From Closterium sp. Naga37s-1 (lineage: Eukaryota; Streptophyta; Zygnematophyceae; Desmidiales; Closteriaceae): a stretch of DNA of 64,000 bases. Made by a program: the position numbers and the translations under genes. The notes under the pieces are model-generated. The model saw only the letters and a list, made by a program, of their open reading frames with translations, had not been told where the DNA came from and ran no database searches. The stretch is taken from NCBI GenBank assembly GCA_947471745.1, contig CANJKZ010000723.1, positions 6,551,001 to 6,615,000 of the forward strand. The letters are read 5' to 3'. This document shows positions 29,701-40,715 of the stretch, in pieces (the first letter of the stretch is position 1; the number at the start of each line of letters is the position of its first letter).

Positions 29701-30960
29701 TGCTCCTTCAGGTGTGTCTCAGGTAGACCCGCCCCCCTTGGCTGGGCCTGTAGAGGTCACTAGCGACTCAGGTGCTGCTGCAGGAGGTGCTGCTGGGGGT
29801 GCTGCTTCTGAGGGTGCTGAGCCTGCGCGTGAGGTGCCGGGGGGTGCGGAGCCTGGGGGTGCTGAGTTTGCTGGTGTTCCTCTGGGTCTCGTTTCACGCC
29901 GCATGCCTGTCTCACCACAGCAGGCATGAGAGTGGCTTGCGTCGCGTACCCACCTGAGGAGTCGTGCTGCTGGAGATGCTTGTCGTGGAGGCGCTGGGAG
30001 TGCTGATGCCTCTGGTCCTGGAGGTGCTCGTACTGGAGGTACTGGAGCTGCCGGGACTGGTACTGCTCCTGGAGCTGGAGGTGTCGGCTCTGGGGGTGCT
30101 GCTGCTGGAGGTACTGGGGCTAGAGGCCTTGGAGCTGGTGCTGTCGATCCTGGCGGTTGAGACCCTGGAGCTGGAGGTTCTGGGGGTGCTGCTGCTGGAG
30201 GTACTGGGACTGGAGGCCCTGGAGCTGGTGCTGTCGACCCTGGCGTTTGAGACCCTGGAGTTGGAGGTGCCAGTTTTGGGGGTGATGCTGCTGGAGGCCC
30301 TGACGCTGGTCCTATCGACCCTGGAGTTGGGACCTTGAGGCTGGAGGTGCCGGTTCAGGGGGTGCTGCTACTGGTGGCGCTGGAGCTGGAGGTTCTGGAG
30401 CTGCTAGAGGCGCTGGGGCTGGAGGTACTGCTGCTGGAGTCCCTGGAGCTGGAGGTGCTGCTACTGGAGGCGCTGGAGCTGGAGGTGCTGCCCCCGGAGT
30501 CGCTGGAGCTGGAGGTTTTGGGGCTGTTGGAGGCGCTGGAGCTGCTGGAGGCGCTGGAGCTGGAGGTGCTGCTGCTGGAGTCACTGGAGCTGGAGGTGCT
30601 GCTGCTAGAGGCGCTGAAGCTGGAGGTTCTGGAGCTGCTGGAGGCGCTGGAGCTACTTGTACTGGTGGCACTGCACCGTCGCGACTGTTTTTCGCTCCGC
30701 CGTCACCGTCCTCTCTGCCACCGCCTGATTCCGTGCTTCGCCAGGTTCTTAGCCTCCCGTCTTCCACTGGCCTCCCGTTACAGCCCGGCGCACCACTGCC
30801 TGCTCCTTCTCCTTACACTGAGTAGACAGACTCTCTTACAGAGCTTCGTAAGCCTGCGTCTCGTCCTGCCTCACCTGTTCGCGCTGGTCGCACTAGTCGT
30901 CGTGTTCCTCATGAGCGTCCGCCTCTAGTCCCAGCACGCACGCTATTGCACTTCGTCCTT
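29700..30960 (+). repeat. C integrase-RT linker, expanded GGAGCTGGAGGTGCTGC repeats
   Basis: More than 1 kb of low-complexity sequence encoding Gly/Ala- or Leu/Glu-rich runs depending on frame. The corresponding linker in A2 is shorter, so this one has expanded and lost its frame. Confidence 0.8.
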
Positions 30961-30999
30961 CCTCTGTTCCATAGCGTGTTCCCCTACCGTCTCCTCCTA

Positions 31000-32926
31000 C
31001 GTCTTCTCTGCCTGACGTTCAGGACCATGAGTCCGACCTGGTTTGTGCTGCTCACCCTACTGTCACGCGTCTGCTCGCCACTGTTGTCACTGACCCGTCA
31101 TTTGAGTCTGCTGCTGCGTCTGCCTTAGTCTCTGAGCTTGTTGACTTTGCTGCTGCCTGTCGTCTAGACTACGCCGCTAGTCTTGTTGCTAAGTCTGAGT
31201 CTGTCTGTCCTCCGTCCGTCGGGGGTGAGTGTGCTCTTGGCACGGACGTCCTTGAGGACAGGCAGGAGGACTTTGAGTGTCTTGCAGCCGCTGCACCTCA
31301 TCTCGCGGCCATGCTGCTTGCCCCTGAGGGAGACCCGGATGCACCAGACATCCCGATTCCGCGTTCTTACGCTGAGGCGATCGCGGGTCCCTACTCCTCT
31401 CAGTGGCAGACAGCCATGTACGCAGAGATGGCATCCTGGAAGTCCACATGCACTTAAGTCGATGAGGTTCCCCCTCTTGGGGCGAACATCGTCGATGGCA
31501 TGTGGATTTTCAGGGTGAAGCGGCCGCCGGTTTCTCCGCCTGTCTTCAAGGCTTGTTACGTTGCACGAGGCTTCACTCAACGACATGGAGTTGAATTCTT
31601 CCAGACCTTCTTCCCCACCCCGAAGATGACCACTCTTTGGGTGCTGCTGCACATTTCTGCTCAGTGTGACTACGAGCTTCACTCTCTCAACTTCAGCACA
31701 GCGTTCTTACAGGGCAGTCTGCACGAGGAGATCTGGCTGCGCCGCCCTCCTGGCTTCACTGGGTCGTTCCCTCCTGGTACCCAGTGGAGCCTCCGTCCGC
31801 CAGTCTACAGTCTCCGTCAGGCGCCTTGTGAGTGGTGCGACACACTAAGGACAACACTTGCGGCTCTTGGGTTTGCCCCTTCCACTGCTGACCCATCGCT
31901 GTTTCTACGCACCGACACTTCACTGCCGCCGTTCTACATACTCGTGTACGTCGACGACTTGGTCTTTGCCACTGCTGACACTGAGGCTCTCGCCCTTGTA
32001 TAGTCAGAGCTGTAGAAGAGACACACGTGCACAGACCTGGGTGAGCTACGCAGTTACCTTGGCTTGCAGATCACCCGGGATAGAGCACGCCACACCATCA
32101 CCCTGACTCAGTCACACATGGTGCAGCAGGTCCTTCAGCGCTTCGGCTTCACTTGGTCCTCGCCACAGTCCACTCCTCTGGCTACAGATCACTTGCTCTC
32201 AGCTCCACCTTCGGACGAGTCCGTAGAGCCGAGTGGCCCGTACCCAGAGCTAGTGGGCTGCCTCATGTACCCGATGACCTGCACTCGTCCTGATCTTGCG
32301 TACCCTCTTGGCCTTCTGTCACGCTACGTGGCTCCTGGTAGGCACCGAAAGGTGCACATGGATGCTGCGAAGAGGGTACTGCGCTACTTGTGCAGTACAT
32401 CGGGCATGGGGCTCGTGCTTGGAGGGCGGAGCTCAGTTGTCCTCACTGGACACTCAGACGCTTCTTGGGTTGACGACCTGGCTAAGCAGCGGTCGTCACA
32501 GGGTTACACTTTCAGCCTTGGCTGCGGCTCTGTTTCTTGGTGGTCTACCCGTTCGTCTTCTGTTCTCAGCTCTAGTTGTGAGGCTGAGATCTACACCATA
32601 GCCATGGCTGCACAGGACGCTGTCTCACCTACCTGCTGACTGACTTGGGAGAGCAGCCTCGTTCTCCTCCAGTTCTGTACGTAGACAACAAGGCCACCAT
32701 TGCCTTGTGTCAGGAGCTTAGACTGGAACACAGAACGATGCACATCGCTCTGCGTTACTTCTTGGCTCGAGAGTTGCAGCAGCGTGGTCAGCTTCGTCTT
32801 GCTTACGTGGCCACTCGGGCCAACACTGCTGATATATTCACCAAGGCACTTCCGTCTGGTGATCATCAGCGCTGCTGTACTATGTTAGGCCTTGTGCCTA
32901 TTTCGTCTCACTTGCTCACTTCGTGA
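31000..32926 (+). pseudogene. pol: Copia C reverse transcriptase-RNase H, multiple breaks
   Basis: RT homology begins near 31060 (HPTVTRLLATVVTDPSFES-like in a shifted frame). TAA near 31455 replaces TAC (GTYVDE). MWIFRVKRPP at 31500; LNFSTAFLQG; YVDDLVFAT intact near 31950; TAG 32001-32003 and TAG 32013-32015 (the latter CAG in homologues). RNase H at 32064-32639 (GHSDASWVDD, CEAEIYTIAM), a frameshift near 32615, then YVDNKATIAL and TADIFTKALPS to 32926. Dead copy. Confidence 0.9.
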
Positions 32927-33140
32927 CTTTGCTTGTACTGTGATCTATATATATACCTGCATGCTTGCTCTTGCTAGGTAGTGATCACTGTACTATTGTT
33001 GCTGCATATATACCTCTGCATGTGACCTGGCCTTGTGGCCCTTTGCTTGTGCTCGAGTGTGTGGTCCTCCCCGAGCTTGCTTTGCTTTTCTTGACTAGTC
33101 TTGTGACCCCTTGTTCTCCCCCACTTTGCCTATGGGGGTG

Positions 33141-33273
33141 TGTCAAACTATATATGTGTTAGTTTTGTGTAGGCTATAGTGGGGTAGCCCATATGGGGTA
33201 CAACCCGAAGTTAGGGTTAGTACTTGTACCCTCATTTCATTCAATGCAACCATTCCTGCTTGCTATCTTGACA
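33141..33273 (+). repeat. Copia C 3' LTR
   Basis: 133 bp; the polypurine hairpin CCCCCA..TGGGGG lies at about 33117-33138. Confidence 0.93.
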
Positions 33274-33278
33274 CTGAG

Positions 33279-34294
33279 CAGGGACGCGAAGTAAAGAAAA
33301 GGAGTTTATTTCTAGCTGTGGAAGCACCATAGTCGTTGTATGTTGTTCATGAAAGGGAAAGGTCGCGAGTTCGTTTATTTTGGTGTTGTCGCCAGCAAAT
33401 CGGAAGATTGAATGAAAAAGATGGCATCGGCATCGCGACCGCATCCGGAAACGGAGGCGGAACCCACCTCCGAGGTTTGGGCGTGATGCCACTTGAGAAA
33501 CTTCTGCGGCCGAAAAGCGAAATTACGCAACCGCATCGGGAAACTCCATTCCCTTCTTCCCCCAGGGGTTTGAACGGCAATGCAACGGCTCTGCCATCGC
33601 CATCCTTTGAAAAACGGTGGATGGCGATGGCATAGCCTGGGGAGAGAGTTTTGCCTGGGAACGAAGTTTCGTCCCCGCTTCCATATGCCGTCGAAGAGTT
33701 CGATTTGCTCGATAAATGGGGGCGTTTGCCAGACCCCCACTTTGGTTTTTAGTTTGGACGATAGGAGAGGCTCGGCAACATTTTTACGAGCTGACTAGGC
33801 TGACGGTGGCTAACGAACCCTAACTAACGGTATCAGGAAGGCGAGACTGACCTTCCTGATCCCGTCGCTTCCCGTAATTTCACCTTTCAGTAGTGCTGGC
33901 GAACAGCCACTTTGTGTGAAGAAATGGTGAGCTAGTTTCACAGCATAGATCAGAGTTTGACTCTGACTGTTATGAATGAACTTGCAGAGTGCGCAGTAAA
34001 ACGAATAACGAGAATGATTGAGTAATGAATGACGATACAAGGAAAGTAGCGAGCCTAAATAGGGGAAAAGCTAGGGCGAGGATGGCTCGGTGATGGTTGC
34101 GATTGGAGCGGAGGCCGACTCGGGAGTGGTTCGACTGACGAATTAGGCAGATCAGGTTCGTCGCGTGACCCTCGGGATGTACTCGCTAAAGTGCGAGTAC
34201 AGTAAGGAATTACAATCCCTTACACTCTCCCACCTCCGAAATAAGGCCGTCTTGTACTTAGCCGAATCCTACACTAGCAAGGACACTGCCGATC
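33279..34294. other. Ancestral sequence with a strong hairpin and an LTR-like piece
   Basis: No transposon coding homology. Open frames at 33336-33798 on both strands overlap one another and match no family I know. A 19-bp inverted repeat lies at 33587-33637. The minus strand from 34224 down to about 33960 resembles the start of an LTR after a purine-rich stretch. The 6-bp loop palindrome GTACTCGC/GCGAGTAC is at 34179-34200. Confidence 0.5.
33960..34260 (-). repeat. Possible LTR remnant (minus strand)
   Basis: On the minus strand a purine tract GGAGGTGGGAGAG is followed at 34224 by TGTAAGGG, as at a 3' LTR border; a TATA-like CCCTATTTAGGC lies near 34060. No partner LTR or TSD was found, so the call is tentative. 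Confidence 0.3.
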
Positions 34295-34299
34295 TTCTT

Positions 34300-34608
34300 T
34301 GATGTTATAACTGAAGGATCGTAGTGAACAGGATAAAGCTGCCAAGTATATGGAGAGAACTTGTGAAGTCTCTGTAGTGACCTTGTTAATGAATTGGGAG
34401 AGAACAAGATGATTATAAGGTAAGAGTACAAGAGTATAAATAGCAAACCTAGCTAGCCATGTACTCTGAGGGGTACATTCCCTTATTAACTGAATTGCAT
34501 TGCTACAGTAACCACGACTATTGCCATTCTAGACAGTTACCATGTTGTACTTCATAACTGTCTTGTGCGGTTACTGGGCGGTCAAGGGTCACGACCGTTG
34601 ACTGTCTT
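34300..34608 (-). repeat. Copia B2 3' LTR, 5' part deleted
   Basis: 309 of about 459 bp. It begins abruptly next to RT-coding sequence, so the deletion joins RT to mid-LTR. Confidence 0.88.
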
Positions 34609-35859
34609 TGCGAGTGTTCCGGCATATTTGGCGGCGGAGAGGTGAATGGAGGAGGCGGACTGAGAGATGTTGAGACCTAGGAACTGCGTAACGTCGTGAT
34701 TGACCGTGACCTCCAGTTTCTCCTTGATGTTTGCTTCGAACCGGTCCAGTAGCTCCGTGTCGTCACCGGTGTAGAGGAGGTCGCTGACGTAGGCAACGAG
34801 AAGGATGAATTTGCCGCGCGACTCCTTCCTGTACATGCCGAGGTCATGTGGCAACTCGTGGAAGCAGAGCTGTGTGAGCACAGTGTGTAGGTACTGCTGC
34901 CACAGGCGAGGTGCTTGCTTAATCCCATAGAGGGATTTCTGGAGTAGGCAGATGGCGCCGTTGTTCTCTTCGAAGGCATGCGGTTGCTCGACGAAGATGA
35001 TTGCGTCGACTAGAACGTATAAAAATGCACTGCCGACGTCGATTTGACGGAGTGGGCGTTGTTTGACGGTTGCGATGCAAATGAGGATCCGCACTGAAGT
35101 ATGCCGCCCGACAGGTGCGTAGGTGAGATCGAAGTCCACCAGGTGAGTTTGTTCGAAGCCACGCACCACCCATCGTGCCTTGTATTTGTCGATGGAGCCA
35201 TCCGCGAGTGTTTTAATCCGAAAAACCCATTTTCCGCTGAGAAATTTTCTCCCCTTTGCAGATGTTCGAGGGACCAGCTTCCATGTTCCACGGCTCTTAA
35301 GTGCCGCAACCTCCTTGGCCATGGCTGCCTTCCATTTCTCACTGTCAGGGCCAGAGAGGGCTTGGCGAACGGTGGTGGGCTCCTTGGGGGGGTTGTGGCG
35401 AACGGCGACTGCGAGCCCAAGGATGCGGAGGCCGGTTTCGTTGGTCTTTTCGAAGTGGAGGTGATCATAGTCGTGGAAGCTGGTTACTTCGACCACGTCG
35501 TCATCACCGTCGTTGTCCGGGCGGAGGGAGTCTCGCGAGGTGTTTGGTGGTGGTAACTCGGCATCAGGGGATCGTCGCGCCTCGCTGTTGAAGATGTGGG
35601 CCTCGCGAGTTGTATCGCCGGGGTCGAAATGGTGTACAGGTGTTAAGGTTGGAGTCTGGAGCGGGCTTGTAAGGGGGATGTTGGGTGCGATGTCGAACTG
35701 GGTAACATTTGCTGCATCCACATCTTCCGCCAGGTCAGCTTCATCGTGTGGAGTTGCGAAGCTGCGGTGTCCCTCAAAAATCCTTTCTGGTGCCTTGTCA
35801 GCTTCGCAGTATTCGTTGAACAGTGGCAGAGTCAGCTTCTCGTAGAAGATGCAGTCAAG
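34609..35859 (-). pseudogene. pol: Copia B2 reverse transcriptase, active site lost, RNase H deleted
   Basis: Frame from 35721 with RT motifs WKAAMAKEVAALKSRGTW, GKWVFRIKTLADGSIDKYKA, DVGSAFLYV (usually DVKTAFLNG), LLQKSLYGIKQAPRLWQQYL. The catalytic box reads VAYVSDLLYT, so the first Asp of YVDD is Ser. LDRFEANIKEKLEVT and FLGLNIS follow, then the frame runs into the truncated LTR. RNase H is absent. Confidence 0.9.
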
Positions 35860-38264
35860 TCAGTTTGTCACCTCGTGTGTCGCGTGGTCCAGCACGATCC
35901 CCGCCTTGTGTTCTTTTTCGATCCCGAGATGGATGCCCCAGCGAGCTCGGTCAGCGAACTTTCCAGTTCTTGCCGTGTGTGGTCTGTACTGTACCATGCA
36001 GCCGAACACCCGAAGTAGACGCGTGTCAGCTTTTCTGCCCGTCCAGGCCCTGTAGGGAGAATTGTTGTTCTCGAGGCTTTGGGAGGACAGCAGGTTGTGT
36101 AGCCGGACTGCATGGTTCATGGCGAACGGCCAGTATCGAGTTGGGATGGCTGACTGCTTCATCAGGGCTCTCATCCTGGTGGCGAGGCTCCGGTTTGTCC
36201 GTTCTGCTACTCCTTGTTGCTCGTGAGCGTAGGGCAGGGACACCAGGTGTTTAATCCCTTTCTTCCTGAAGAGCTCCTTGAACTCGTCTGAGAAAAACTC
36301 CAGCGCTCCGTCTGTTTGCGAGCACTTTAATTTGAGCCCTGATTGTCTTTTGGCCCGCTTCATCCAGGCGATGAAGCACTCGAAGGCGAGAAATCTGCAG
36401 TCAGTGTTGACAACCCAGACGTAGCGAGTGCTTGCGTTGATGAAGGTAAGCGTATAGAGTTCGCCGTCGAGCCCTCCCTGGCTTAAAACCATAAAGTCGC
36501 TGTAGACCTTGTCAAGCGGTTCGTAGCGTTCATAACCGGGCGGTAAGTCCGGAAAGGGCGTGTGGGCGAGTGACGCAGCGGGGCACACTGTGCATGGCGG
36601 ATCTTGCGAGTCTGCGGTAAGGGAGCCTCCGCGAGGAAGGAGTAGTGCCCCGTCGTCGAAAACGCCAGCCCACAAGGAATTCTTGAGTGTTATGTGAGAA
36701 GGGTGACCGAGCCGTTGATGCCAGGTTTTGGGTTCCGCACGGTAGCCGACCGTCTTCTGATAATATTTGTTTCTTGTTGGTGCGTCGTTTTGCTCCTTTC
36801 CAGGTCCTGCATCGGCGGCGTCATCGGTTTCTGCGGCGAAGGCTTGAATGGATTTCCGTTCCTGAAGCGTGTGGGGAATTCCAATGATACCGTTGGTATC
36901 GCCGGCGTCGACTTGATCGTCGGTGACGAGCAAGCACCGATTGGGCCAGACGCGAACTGGGAGTCCCTTCATGGGAATGCGGAAGTAACTGTACTCGGCG
37001 CCGATGACCTCAATCTCCTGCGGTCCTTGTTCTGGCTGCTCCGGCTCCTCGGTAGGTTCTGGCAATTCTGCTGCTTCTCCGTAGAATTCGTAGGTATCTC
37101 CTTCCTCTGACTCCTCTTGCATTGGTTCTGGTGTGTCAAGGGCATACTGATCCGGGAGAGGGGGTCCGCCCCAGCTGGTGCCGCGTGTTGCCCAGTAAGG
37201 GTCGATTGCCGCGGTTTCTGCTGAGGGGAGTCCCGGAGCTTCGGGATAGGAGGGCGCCGCCTGCCTCCAGGCTCCTTCGCTTGCAGAGGCACCCCAAGCG
37301 CCTCCAGTCTCGGTGTTGCCTCCGGTGCCCCAGCCTCCTTCTTTGACGCCCTAGCCGCCTTCGGTTGCAGCGTCGCCACTTGCTTCTGTTGCCCAGACAG
37401 TGCCCTGTTTTTCTGCAGCTGCTTCTTCTGGTGCCGGGACTCCCCGATCTGGTTCCAGTCTTCTCGCCTCATTCAGTGACTGGTTCCGCAGGTGCTGACG
37501 TGCAGCTGTCTTCTTCCATTGTTGCAGGTCCAGTTTCAGCTGGGCTGGAGGTTGAGGCAGTCAGAACGGCGCGCAGTTGGAGAAGGCCGTCTGAGGCAGG
37601 TCGCTCGAGATCCATTTCCGTGGGATGCGACCAAGTCGGTGTCTCCGAAGGAGTCGTCTTCAGCAGTAGAGTGAGGTGAGAATCTCCAGTACTGCCTTGA
37701 GCTGAGAACTGCAGTACGAAGACCCCGTCATCGTCAATTGCTTTGCCAATGTAGGAGTTGTTGTAGAAGAGTTTGAAGGTTTTGTCCTTGCGATTGCTTC
37801 GAATGTCGACTCCGCACTGCATGAGCTGTGCCGAAAGAAAGCAAGTTGTACCGTAGATCTGGGGCGACGAGTACATCACCAATGTGAATTGTGAACTTTG
37901 TGTCATCTGCTTCAATGTAGACCTCACCAATGTCGTATGCCTTGGGTGTGCTGTTATTCGCTACTGTGATCTCGCAGGGTCGTCGCATGCGTTTTGAGTT
38001 GCTGATGAACGTTGGCGATCCCACCATGTGCTGCCCGCAGCAACTGTCCAAGTACCAGGTGTTGATGTCCTCGCGACTTTGGCGTGCGATGTTGGAAATT
38101 CTTGGTGTGACAACGCGAGCGAAGTCGCTGGTGTATGGCGAGAGAGCGAGGTATCTGTTCGCCGAGATGCTGGGAGGTGATTCCGGTGTTGGCGGCGGCA
38201 GCTCAAAGTCAGGTGGATATTTTGATGGTTGATCGATCTAGGTGTGGACGGTGGGGTCGTTGTG
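35860..38264 (-). pseudogene. pol: Copia B2 protease-integrase, several frame breaks
   Basis: Protease region MDSCCGQHMVGSPTF near 38040 (D-S-C as in B1), frame breaks near 37800 and 37470, then integrase at 37122-35860: WHQRLGHPSHITLKN, CTVCPAASLAH, YSDFMVLSQGG, QTDGALEFFSDEF, HEQQGVAERTNRSL. The Asp and Glu positions of the DDE core look present. It ends at a stop at 35860, with RT following in another frame. Confidence 0.85.
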
Positions 38265-39045
38265 TCAACTAGGTGCAACAGGGTCAATGGGGTTGTCAGA
38301 TGGGAACTCGATTATGTTGTAATATCGAAATCCTCTGCGCTGTCGCACCATGCAGCTCATGATTGACCCCTTGCCTTTGTCCTTGGCCATAATGCGTGCA
38401 GGTGTCTGCGAGGTGCTCGCGACCGAAGGGGGCAAGATGGTAGCTGTTGTGGCGGGAGAAGACGAAGGCGTCGAGGATTGATTGTTCGAAGGGTTGTTGC
38501 GCCTTTCATCGGCGGCCTTTCGCTTGTAGCACCGATCGATAGTGTGGCCAGGCCTTTTGCAGTACTTGCAGAAAGTTCCTTTCTTTCCGTGCTGCTCCCC
38601 TTCAGTCATCGTGCTACATCCAGATTTGCGCAGTTGTCACGAGGAGTTCAAATTCGAAGCTCCAAGTGTAGAAGTCCTTTCCATCGAAAGGAACTGATGT
38701 TTTCAGCTTCGAAGTCAGAACAAACTTTGTCTGCATTGTTGCAATCGTGTCTGAGTGTGCACGTTGTTGACTGTTTTGCGCAGGAGCTGAAGCTTGACAG
38801 TTGTCAAACGTAAAGGATCTCTCAAAGTTGACACGACGGTCTTCTCCAGGGAGAGGGAGTCCAGCAACTCCACGTGCATAGCTCGAGCCATCAACGCTCA
38901 TCGCTTGATGGCTCTCAAGAGCATTGATGCGGGCGACCAGCTGCTCAACAAGAGCGGCGCTGACGGAGGTCACCGCTAATGGTGCAGTGGGTGTTGCTGG
39001 TGGTGGGCCCGGAGAGTCTGCAGTAGGCTTTTCTTCTGGAGCCAT
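38265..39045 (-). pseudogene. gag: Copia B2 gag, large internal deletion
   Basis: ATG 39045 (MAPEEKPTADSPGPPPA). N-terminal region to TTAQIWM, then a stop at 38614-38616. Compared with B1, about 180 residues of gag core are missing. From 38609 the C-terminal part resumes in another frame with the CCHC knuckle CKYCKRPGHTIDRC. Confidence 0.88.
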
Positions 39046-39150
39046 AGTTGTGCAGAGTCTGTAATGGTGTATTGAGTAATTTATAAGAAGGTTGTTCTAG
39101 CAAGAACAAGAACTTGGCAGGCCTTATAATCCACTCTAGCTCTCATACCA

Positions 39151-39609
39151 TAATGTTATAACTGAAGGATCTTAGTGAACAGGATAAAGCTGCCAAGTAT
39201 ATAAAGAGAACTTGTGAAGTCTCTGTAGTGACCTTGTTAATGAATTGGGAGAGACCAAGATGATTATAGGGTAAGAGTACAAGAGTATAAATAGCAAACC
39301 TAGCTAGCCATGTACTATGAGGGGTACATTCCCTTATTAACTGAATTGCATTGCTACAGTAACCACGACTATTGCCATTCTAGACAGTTACCATGTTGTA
39401 CTTTGTAACTGTCTTGTACGGTTACTGGGCGGTCAAGGGTCACAACCGTTGACTTGTCGTTGACTGTTGACCTTCGAGTGACCCTCGACCTTCCGCGTGC
39501 TCTATCTGAGCTATTGCGGTACTGATACTGACGTTTGCTTCATTATGAGGTGACGCGAGAGTGGAGAGCCTTCGGGGATGTTTATGATAACCTTTAGGTT
39601 ATTCCAACA
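39151..39609 (-). repeat. Copia B2 5' LTR
   Basis: 459 bp; minus strand TGTTGGAATAACC..ATAACATTA (last dinucleotide mutated from CA). TATA-like TATAAATAGC near 39290. Confidence 0.9.
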
Positions 39610-39614
39610 TTCTT

Positions 39615-39830
39615 TTCAGCTGAATCCGACGGCTGAAATGCCTTGGGCGAATTTGAAGAAATGGTTGGAATGTGGACCATTGATCAAATTCAAATTTGAT
39701 CTGACGGTCGCACATGATTTGACCAAATCGAACTGAAAGTTGGAATTGAAGTCGTCGATGCATTTTGAACTTGATCTGACGGTCGACGATGACGCGAATG
39801 TGGGGGAACCTGCTGACGCGGTGATCAGTC
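39615..39830. other. Ancestral sequence
   Basis: 216 bp with two copies of GATCTGACGGTCG about 75 bp apart. No coding signal. Its last 5 bp, CAGTC, are the TSD of D. Confidence 0.55.
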
Positions 39831-39966
39831 TGTCAAACATATATTTGTATTAAGTTGTCTAGGCTATATAGGGGCTAGCCTTAGGGGGAATAGCTTTCAC
39901 CTCGACCCTCTTGTTTGTACCCCATCCTAGACCTAATCAACATACTTCTCCTAAACTCTCTCGACA
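39831..39966 (+). repeat. Copia D 5' LTR
   Basis: 136 bp, TGTCAAACATAT..CTCGACA. Confidence 0.93.
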
Positions 39967-40016
39967 TGGTATAGAGCAGGTCTTTCTAAGGACCGTTTTT
40001 TTTTAAGGGCCCACCA
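39967..40016 (+). promoter_or_regulatory. D primer site and leader module
   Basis: Primer site TGGTATAGAGCAGG; hairpin GGTC (39979-39982) / GACC (39991-39994); GGGCCCACCA at 40007-40016. Confidence 0.6.
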
Positions 40017-40079
40017 GTTAGCCTTTTTTTTCTGCCCGAATTTTCTGCCCTGCCCAGCGCTTTCGCGCTGCCCTGCTCT

Positions 40080-40400
40080 GCCCTACCGCACGCAGCCCGT
40101 ACAGCCCACGCACAGCCCGCACGTAGCCAATACAGCCCGCGCGCCACCCGCGCGTTGCCCCTACAGCCCGCGCGCGGCCCGTGCGCAGCCTGTGCAGCCC
40201 GTGCCGGGCCCGCACGCAGCCCGTACGACCCGCGCAAGGCCCGCTCGCGGCCCGCACAGCCCGCGCCAGGCCTGCACGAAGCTTGTGCAGCCCACGCTAG
40301 GCCCACGCACGGCCCGTACAGCCCGCGCTAGGTCCGCGCGCAGCCCGTACAGCCCGCGCCAGGCCCGCGCGCACCTTCTCTGCCGCGCGCGCACCTGCAT
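40080..40400 (+). repeat. D leader minisatellite
   Basis: Irregular CGCGCAGCCCGTACAGCCCG-type units, about 20 bp, followed by CTGCTGTTACTG-type repeats to about 40560. Confidence 0.8.
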
Positions 40401-40715
40401 TGCCCCTGCTGCCGCCTGTGCTACTGTTACTGTACTGCTTTTACTGCACTGCTGTTACTACACTGCTGTTGCTGCACTACTGTTACTAAACTGCTGTTGC
40501 TGCACTGCTCTTGCTGCTAAGCTACTGCTACTGCCCTACTGCTCTGTTGCCCTGCTGCTCCTGCCCGCGCATCGCTAGTCTGCAGCCCTTGCGGCCCGTG
40601 CCCTTCCATTGCCGCCCACGTGCCGCCTCTGCCTGCCAGCGCGCCACCTCTACTGCCTGCGTGCTGCCTCTGCTGCCCGCGCGCCGTCTCTGCTGCCCAT
40701 GCGCCCGCTGCAGCC

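Larger units (their letters stand above)
26650..33273 (+). mobile_element. Copia C, degenerate, lacking the capsid part of gag
   Basis: LTRs 26650-26782 and 33141-33273 (133 bp each, about 6 differences). TSD CTGAG at 26645-26649 and 33274-33278. Primer site TGGTTTTAGAGCAG, leader module, 18-bp minisatellite, then directly a Gly-rich/nucleocapsid-like remnant and pol. No gag core similar to MATPSVLAF exists. Several stops and frameshifts make it non-autonomous. Confidence 0.95.
34300..39609 (-). mobile_element. Copia B2 (minus strand), internally deleted
   Basis: 5' LTR 39151-39609 (459 bp), primer site TGGTATGAGAGC directly adjacent, 3' LTR remnant 34300-34608. TSD TTCTT at 34295-34299 and 39610-39614. 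Same family as B1. Two internal deletions are inferred by comparison with B1 and with copia structure: about 0.5 kb or more of gag, and the stretch from RNase H through the first 150 bp of the 3' LTR. Confidence 0.93.

Noticed and set aside
33336..33798. Possible small host gene
   Set aside because: Frames of 70-120 codons overlap on both strands, with no recognisable motif, start context or homologue.
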